A stretch of DNA of 64,000 bases, from NCBI RefSeq assembly GCF_025698545.1, contig NC_068569.1, forward strand, positions 14,942,001-15,006,000, read 5' to 3'. A program made the position numbers and the translations under genes. Below the pieces are notes generated by a model that saw nothing but the letters and a program-made list of their open reading frames with translations, ran no database searches and was not told the origin of the DNA. Numbering within the stretch: the first letter of the stretch is position 1; each line of letters opens with the position of its first letter. Below are positions 58,610 through 64,000 of this stretch, in pieces. Origin of the DNA: Gossypium raimondii. Taxonomy: Eukaryota; Streptophyta; Magnoliopsida; Malvales; Malvaceae.

Positions 58610-61600
58610 ATGACGCTTGAGGATTTTTTTACCCTGGCTGAGATGAAAGATGGACTCACGGTCCCTTCACGAGTTGAGGAGCTAGTATCTGTAATGAAAA
58701 AAGAGAAAGAATCTGTTGTGAAAAATGTTGGTGATGCAACCAGACAGTGGACTGCTGTTGCAAGCACAATTGCGGCCACTGAGAATAAAGATTGTCTTGA
58801 TCTTTTTATTCAGCTAGATGGACTTTGTTTTATAGGCAGATGGCTAAAGGATGCTCAAGAATTTGGTAATGACTCGAGTGATAGTTTTGTGGAAGAATCA
58901 ATTACTGCACTCTTACGAGCACTTGAAAAGTTGCATAGAGATAAGGAAAGGTCAATTTCTTCGGAGATCTGGATTACGGTCAAGAATCTTCTGAGCCACA
59001 ATAGCTCTCGAGTTCAGGACAGTGCTAGGTTGCTCTTTGATAAGTGGAAACGAGGTACAGTTTCTGATCATGTCGATAGTGGTGGACATGAGTATGAGAT
59101 TTCAGACGCTGCTACTGTTACCGGAGAAAATAATGGGCTAGATTCTGCCAAAGACAGTCCTGTTTCAAGAGGAAGTGCCCATGGGGAAAAAGATGGAGCA
59201 GATGCTGCTAAAAGTGAAAACCTTCCTTCAAGCCTAGATGGTGTTCAACCACAAAGTACTAAAGATTTACATGTTGAAACTACTAATGATGAGCTCAAGT
59301 CCCACATAAATTCAGACTATTCAGACACGGAAAACAGATCTGAGAGTCATATGGCCTCCTCTTCTGTGTTAAATCCTGTGAAAGAACTACAAGCAAAAAC
59401 TGTGGAAGAAACTGCTTCCCATGAGGCCTGCAGTTTAGCAGATTCAAAGCAAGAAAATATTGAAGCTTCAGATGCTATGACAGTTTCAAACTCTAGTACT
59501 GTGGAACATGCTCTGGTTTCGTCTAATGCTGGTGTTGGAACAGCTCTGGAGGTTACAACAGGACCCAGTTCCCATACTGATACTGAAGCCAATAGGTTTC
59601 ATGTCCTAAATTCTGTTGATCTTACTGATGAGAGGATGCATGCATCTGAGCCAAAGAAGGCAATGTCTGATGTGGCTGTTATGAATCATTCCAGCAGTGG
59701 CTCAGAGCTATTCAAGATTGCTGGTAAAGACAGCGAGTCACATTTGAGCACGTCACGGAGCTCCTCTGACAATGAGCTCTTGTATGAAAAGCCTGGGGAT
59801 CTGGAAACTACGTTTTCGAGAATGGCAGCCATTGGAACAGCAGATGAAGATAAGGAGAATTGTGAACTTGAGGATTTGAGAAGTGGTTCCAGGTTTACCA
59901 GTAGTCATGGTGTGACCGATACAACATCTGATATTGATCTAGAGTATGGCATAGTTGATGCTCTAGAAGTTGCCCGAAAAGTTGCTCAAGAAGTGGAGCG
60001 AGAAGTCATAGATGACAGAGAACCTTCCAGCAGCTCTTCAGAGAAGATATCAGAAGGTGGTATTAGGCAACCCAGTACCCCAGAATCCATAAATAGAAAG
60101 CAAGACCTACCCACCGAGGTCTTGCCAAAGGAGGTGTCAACCGGACCCATTCGGTCTGCTGGAGCGCATACTGAGGGGGAGGGGCTCCTTATTAATTCAG
60201 ATGATGCAGATAATGAACCAGAAAATCACTCGCGTGACATGGAATCCTCTCAGGTGACCATGGCTCAAGATCCTGAGCCGATCACAGAGAAAAGTCTATG
60301 TGATTTTGATCTGAACCAAGAAGTCTGTTCTGATGATACAGAACGTGCAGTGACTTCCATCTCCACTCCCATTTCAGTGGTTTCTGCTTCTAGGGCAGCA
60401 GCAGTGCGTGGCATACCTGCAGCTCCTTTGCAGTTCGAGGGGACTCTTGGATGGAAAGGATCTGCTGCCACAAGTGCTTTTCGCCCAGCATCACCTCGAC
60501 GTAACTCTGATGGTGATAAGAGACTATCCCTTGGAGGGACAAGCAGTAGCTCAAAACGGAGGTTGGATTGCCTTGATTTTGATCTCAATGTTGCTGAGGC
60601 TGGCGATGAAAAAGGTGCTGAACTAATGTCCGGGAAACAGGTTACAGCCTCATCAGGTCTCTATTTTGCAGAATCTTCACTGAAAGCTAGTCGGAGAAAA
60701 TCCGAGAGACTTGAGCTGGATTTAAATTGTGTCAGTGATGATGGTGACGGTCCAGCACTAGATTCAAGAGTCAAGGAACCACTCTTTTGTGACAGGAATG
60801 GACATTACAGCCAATCACCTGCTTCGTCATCATCATCAATGCAGCCTTCTCTGAGGAACTTTGATTTGAATGACAGGCCATGCAATCACAATAATGCTTT
60901 AGAACAAGGGCCATTTCCTGGTAGATCTTCAATTGCTCATGGAGGGCCTAAACTAAATGATCCTGTTATTTCTATCATGGGTACTAGAGTGGAAGTCAAT
61001 AGGAAGGACTTTGTTTCTCAGGTTGTGTCCTTTCCAAATGGCAAGGTTCTTGGGCCTGCAACTGATGGGAGCATCACAAGAAGTGCAGGGTTTATGGGGT
61101 TGGTTCCCACTGCCTCGTATACACATTCCCCTGCTTTTAGCTCTAATTTACTGCCAATGGCGCCAAATATGCCCTTCCCTTCTGCCATTTATGGGGCTAG
61201 TGGCTCAATCCCCTTTATTGTTGATTCAGGTGCACCTGTTGTGCCTCAAATTATGGGCTCTACATCAGCGGTTCCAATAGCTTCACCTGTTGTGCCTCAA
61301 ATTATGGGCTCTACATCAGCGGTTCCAATAGCTTACTCTCAGGCACAAGTCATTATGAACATGAGCAATGCAGCTGCTGGTTTAAATGGTTCAGGCCCCT
61401 CACGGCCTAATTTTGACCTGAATTCCAGATTAGCAATTGAGGGAGGAAATACAGATTCCATGGGTTTAAGGCAGCCATTCATGCCTGTTCATGGTAGGTC
61501 AATAGAAGAACATTTGAGGGCAAACACACAAGCCTCCTCTAGTTCCGGGGTTGGGGTAAAAAGGAAGGAACCAGATGGTGGATGGGAACCATACGCATTT

Positions 61601-61636
61601 AACTACAGACAGCAGCATTTTCCATGGAAACAGTAA
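58610..61636 (+). CDS. TFIIS N-terminal (LW) domain protein with five DLN motifs
   Basis: A single uninterrupted coding exon gives 1008 residues, starting MTLEDFFTLAEMKDGLTVPSR. Residues about 30-150 form a TFIIS N-terminal domain, the helical bundle that docks elongation-factor partners (LFIQLDGLCFIGRWLKDAQEF, then ITALLRALEKLHRDKERSISSEIWITVKNLL). The long remainder is Ser-rich and probably disordered. It carries five short repeats: CDFDLNQE (about 565), LDFDLNVA (655), LELDLNCV (702), NFDLNDRP (750) and NFDLNSRL (934). DLNDRP fits the DLNxxP form of the EAR repression motif. A perfect 51-bp tandem duplication lies at residues about 875-908. The end is KRKEPDGGWEPYAFNYRQQHFPWKQ. Homologues, for example At4g24200 as I recall, are uncharacterised. 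A nuclear, transcription-linked role is inferred from the domain. Confidence 0.9.
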   Translation: MTLEDFFTLAEMKDGLTVPSRVEELVSVMKKEKESVVKNVGDATRQWTAVASTIAATENKDCLDLFIQLDGLCFIGRWLKDAQEFGNDSSDSFVEESITALLRALEKLHRDKERSISSEIWITVKNLLSHNSSRVQDSARLLFDKWKRGTVSDHVDSGGHEYEISDAATVTGENNGLDSAKDSPVSRGSAHGEKDGADAAKSENLPSSLDGVQPQSTKDLHVETTNDELKSHINSDYSDTENRSESHMASSSVLNPVKELQAKTVEETASHEACSLADSKQENIEASDAMTVSNSSTVEHALVSSNAGVGTALEVTTGPSSHTDTEANRFHVLNSVDLTDERMHASEPKKAMSDVAVMNHSSSGSELFKIAGKDSESHLSTSRSSSDNELLYEKPGDLETTFSRMAAIGTADEDKENCELEDLRSGSRFTSSHGVTDTTSDIDLEYGIVDALEVARKVAQEVEREVIDDREPSSSSSEKISEGGIRQPSTPESINRKQDLPTEVLPKEVSTGPIRSAGAHTEGEGLLINSDDADNEPENHSRDMESSQVTMAQDPEPITEKSLCDFDLNQEVCSDDTERAVTSISTPISVVSASRAAAVRGIPAAPLQFEGTLGWKGSAATSAFRPASPRRNSDGDKRLSLGGTSSSSKRRLDCLDFDLNVAEAGDEKGAELMSGKQVTASSGLYFAESSLKASRRKSERLELDLNCVSDDGDGPALDSRVKEPLFCDRNGHYSQSPASSSSSMQPSLRNFDLNDRPCNHNNALEQGPFPGRSSIAHGGPKLNDPVISIMGTRVEVNRKDFVSQVVSFPNGKVLGPATDGSITRSAGFMGLVPTASYTHSPAFSSNLLPMAPNMPFPSAIYGASGSIPFIVDSGAPVVPQIMGSTSAVPIASPVVPQIMGSTSAVPIAYSQAQVIMNMSNAAAGLNGSGPSRPNFDLNSRLAIEGGNTDSMGLRQPFMPVHGRSIEEHLRANTQASSSSGVGVKRKEPDGGWEPYAFNYRQQHFPWKQ
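61233..61334 (+). repeat. Perfect 51-bp in-frame tandem duplication
   Basis: Bases 61233-61283 and 61284-61334 are identical, adding one extra copy of the 17-residue unit APVVPQIMGSTSAVPIA (the second copy begins SPVV). The period is a multiple of three, so the frame is kept. Perfect identity points to a very recent slippage or unequal exchange. Confidence 0.95.
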
Positions 61637-61639
61637 GTT

Positions 61640-63000
61640 AATATTTATGTTGCTCCTTCCTCTCTTGGGAGTCATTTCATAAGTCCAAATTAATTGATGC
61701 TTGCATTGCCAAAGATAGCCCATTGGAGTTCGTGGGAGTGGAGTTGAACGGAATAAAGCCGGGAAATTAGAAATGTAATATGATTCATGAGATTTGATTG
61801 CCAAAGGGAGGGAATTAGATTTTAATTGTTTTAGTTTATTGTTTTCCTTTTCTGCATTCCATAGAAGGCTTGGTACATGTAGGTGTAACTTATTTTCCTT
61901 TTATGTCACAGAAAGATAAAAAAGAAACTGAGCTTTTCTTACCATTTATTTTCTTTTTGGCAAGAACAATTTTGGTTATTGAACATCACTAATTTACAGC
62001 TAGAAAATTAATATATTGTTCTTCACTTTCTCATTTTTGCCCCTTTCCGGATGGTTGCATTTTTATTATTCCGAATCAATGAATACTGCTAGATAAAACG
62101 CTAAAGGAAACCAAGCTACACATCTTCAGATGCTTTATTTATTTATTTATTTTCCCTTTTCTTCGTTGCTCATTCATTTGCAACATTTTCAGATGATTAG
62201 CTTTACTTTTTTCTGTTCTTTGCATTGTTGCTCTTTTCACGAAAAGCATGTAAAGGTTTGACGAAACTACTTCAAAAACAAATAGAACAAAATTGACTTT
62301 GATTGAATATGTAATCGAGAATTTGGCCAACAAATGCATTTCCTAAAGCATCTGCAGAAACTAGTAACATTTGAACACTATTAATGGCTGTAGAAAATAC
62401 AGGCATCTCCGTCTCTGGCAGTAAGCTAGCTCTCCCTCTCAAGAGGAAGTGTAAGGACCATAACGTTCACCCATGGGGCTGCTCCCACCAACATAAATGG
62501 CTACGAATTTTGGTGTGCCCAATATATTGTAATTGGGCTACTTGCGCTTGTAACTGGAAAACGAAAGAAAATTTAGTAAAAAACAGTACCCCCGGTGCAA
62601 AGCTCCAGCGAATTAAAAATTCAAGACACATATTTACGAATATATTGAGAATAGGAAGATTATTGAACCAAGCATACATCTGCCTTACAGGTGTTCCAGA
62701 TATTGTAGGTCTAGAATCTACTTGGAAGAAAAACTTGCCTAGAGCAAAAGAGGGACGGAAACTAAAGATGCTAATGCTGTCCATAAAACCAAGTTTGACA
62801 TGAAACAGTTTCTAAGAAATTGTGCTGAAGAATGTGTTATTTTTCTTAAAACACATTTGTGCAAACAACACCAAAGCGATTCAAAAAATGACCAACTTTC
62901 TGGTTTAATACGTGAAATTAAGTTCTCCTACATGATTTTGAACCCAGAACACAGTTAATATAGATAGTCGAAGAAACAAGACAGAAAATTATTAGAGGAA
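61640..63000. other. Convergent intergenic region
   Basis: This stretch lies between the plus-strand TFIIS-N gene and the minus-strand helicase gene and should hold both 3' UTRs. Bases 62380-62800 have overlapping open frames of 105-139 codons on the two strands without family resemblance; I treat them as chance or UTR. No repeat ends are seen. Confidence 0.45.
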
Positions 63001-63004
63001 TGCA

Positions 63005-64000
63005 TCATGTTTCATACCGTGATTTGCTCTTAAATGAACTTTTGGGCTTTTTCCTTCCGGCATTACTAGAACTTTTCTGTCTTCTCTCACTCATGTCATT
63101 TTCGAATAGCTCCCGCATTTCCTCTGTCCTTGATTGAGTTCTTTGTTTATACTGCTTTGAGCATTTATTGGATTTCTTCACAATTTTGCCAGAATCTACA
63201 GCCTTCTTCACAGCTTTTACTGCTTTTGCTCGCCGGTATGCCAAGTCAACCAAAGATATACCTTCCTTCTCTTTCTTATTTTTCCCACTACCCTGCAATT
63301 CTCATATATGAGTATCACAAGCTATATCATAAAATAAAGAAACAAAACTTGCTAGCTCTTAACACACACAAAGAAAAACTTAAACAGTAAAACATCTCCT
63401 AGTGGTGAGAAATAAACATTTTGACTGCGCTCAATTTTAACAGTTCAGGGAGTCTAGAAAGGCTCGCAATGGCAAAGTTAGTGACATGTAAGGTCGGTGT
63501 ATAAGCATTATACAGCCTAAAAAGGATTATATTTCCAAAAAAGCAAGAGATGCTTACATCTGGTTCATTAATTTCGCTTTGATCCTCCAACATTTCTCTG
63601 GCAGCTTCCAGTTTTCGACGTTTCTTCCGAGGTAAATTTTTCTGTTCAGCAGAAGTTAGCATTGTGCACAATGCAAAAGTTCTAAAAGCAGGTTTTGAAA
63701 TGAGAAAGATGTATGACCTCACGCTCTCGCTTCCTCTTTTCCTTCATCTTAAGGTCCTCAGCTTGTTGAGCACTGATGATTGCATCTGCAGAACCTTTTT
63801 CTTTCTCTACAGATGCCTGTCAAATGAGATGAGATAATCTCATCACTAAAATTCTTTCCCATCACAGTAGCTAAACAGAAATTTTGGTTATAATAAAGAT
63901 TATGCAGCATACAGCCTAGCGACAGCAATACATGAAAATAAAACTTTTACTTGCAAGGATTATTTACCTTTGCTTCCTTAGCTACAAGTTTTTTCTCCTT
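63005..64000 (-). CDS. RH28: DEAD-box ATP-dependent RNA helicase 28-type, C-terminal exons (partial)
   Basis: Four minus-strand exons are visible: 64000-63968 (continuing beyond the window), 63816-63718, 63641-63558 and 63292-63005. They encode KEKKLVAKEAK, ASVEKEKGSADAIISAQQAEDLKMKEKRKRERE, KNLPRKKRRKLEAAREMLEDQSEINEPD and GSGKNKKEKEGISLVDLAYRRAKAVKAVKKAVDSGKI... KSKSRYET. This is the basic, coiled-coil C-terminal extension typical of plant RH28 (yeast Drs1 group), with the conserved LPRKKRRKLEAAREM and SLVDLAYRRAKAVKAVKKA blocks. The DEAD-box motor itself lies outside the window. Drs1-type helicases act in the nucleolus in large ribosomal subunit assembly. The end RYET differs from the RYKRR end I recall in relatives, so a further spliced exon is possible. 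Confidence 0.88.

Noticed and set aside
62384-62803. Overlapping open frames on both strands
   Set aside because: No family resemblance; the position fits 3' UTRs of the two convergent genes.

Overview
The window is nuclear DNA of a dicot plant. Genes have many short exons with GT-AG introns, intergenic DNA is very AT-rich, and the products (ROP GTPase, CLV1-type receptor kinase, plant synaptotagmin, KIN-6 kinesin) are plant-specific. Several repeats resemble ones I recall from cotton and other Malvaceae, but that placement is inference and no species is claimed.

Layout. 1.9-4.7 kb: prostaglandin E synthase 2-like gene (minus), divergent from a small unknown nuclear-type gene at 5.3-6.7 kb (plus). 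8.6-15.0 kb: retromer subunit VPS35 with 22 exons (plus). 16.1-17.6 kb: type I ROP GTPase with 7 exons (minus). 18.4-20.1 kb: decayed ABCB13/14-type transporter pseudogene (minus). 21.5-22.3 kb: single-exon proline-rich PNRC-like gene (minus). 22.8-29.1 kb: gene-poor DNA with small transposon remnants and a LINE tail. 29.2-33.9 kb: synaptotagmin SYT2-type gene with 12 exons (plus). 34-37.6 kb: intergenic with another LINE tail. 37.7-40.8 kb: CLAVATA1-type receptor kinase (plus). 41.4-47.6 kb: kinesin KIN-6 with 22 exons (plus). 49.0-52.9 kb: a partial, internally deleted second copy of the KIN-6 3' end, interrupted by a solo LTR that itself carries a GC-rich hAT MITE, and by a foldback element. 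53-54.3 kb: fossil Ty3/gypsy gag fragment (minus). 58.6-61.6 kb: TFIIS N-domain protein with DLN motifs (plus). 63.0 kb to the window end: 3' part of a DEAD-box RNA helicase 28-type gene (minus).

The host genes are not an operon and act in separate processes: endosomal recycling (VPS35), polarity signalling (ROP), ER-plasma membrane contacts (SYT2), meristem signalling (CLV1), microtubules (KIN-6) and ribosome biogenesis (RH28). Their order matches, from memory, the paired Arabidopsis chromosome 1 blocks At1g75820-At1g75860 and At1g20060-At1g20100, which supports calling the receptor kinase a true CLV1 orthologue.

I found no new biochemical system. The most unusual structures are the nested KIN-6 duplication, the hAT MITE with exact target duplications, the DLN-rich TFIIS-N protein and a GC-AG intron in VPS35. 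Exon coordinates were read by eye from splice motifs and family similarity; summed coding lengths are divisible by three for every multi-exon gene that lies wholly in the window.
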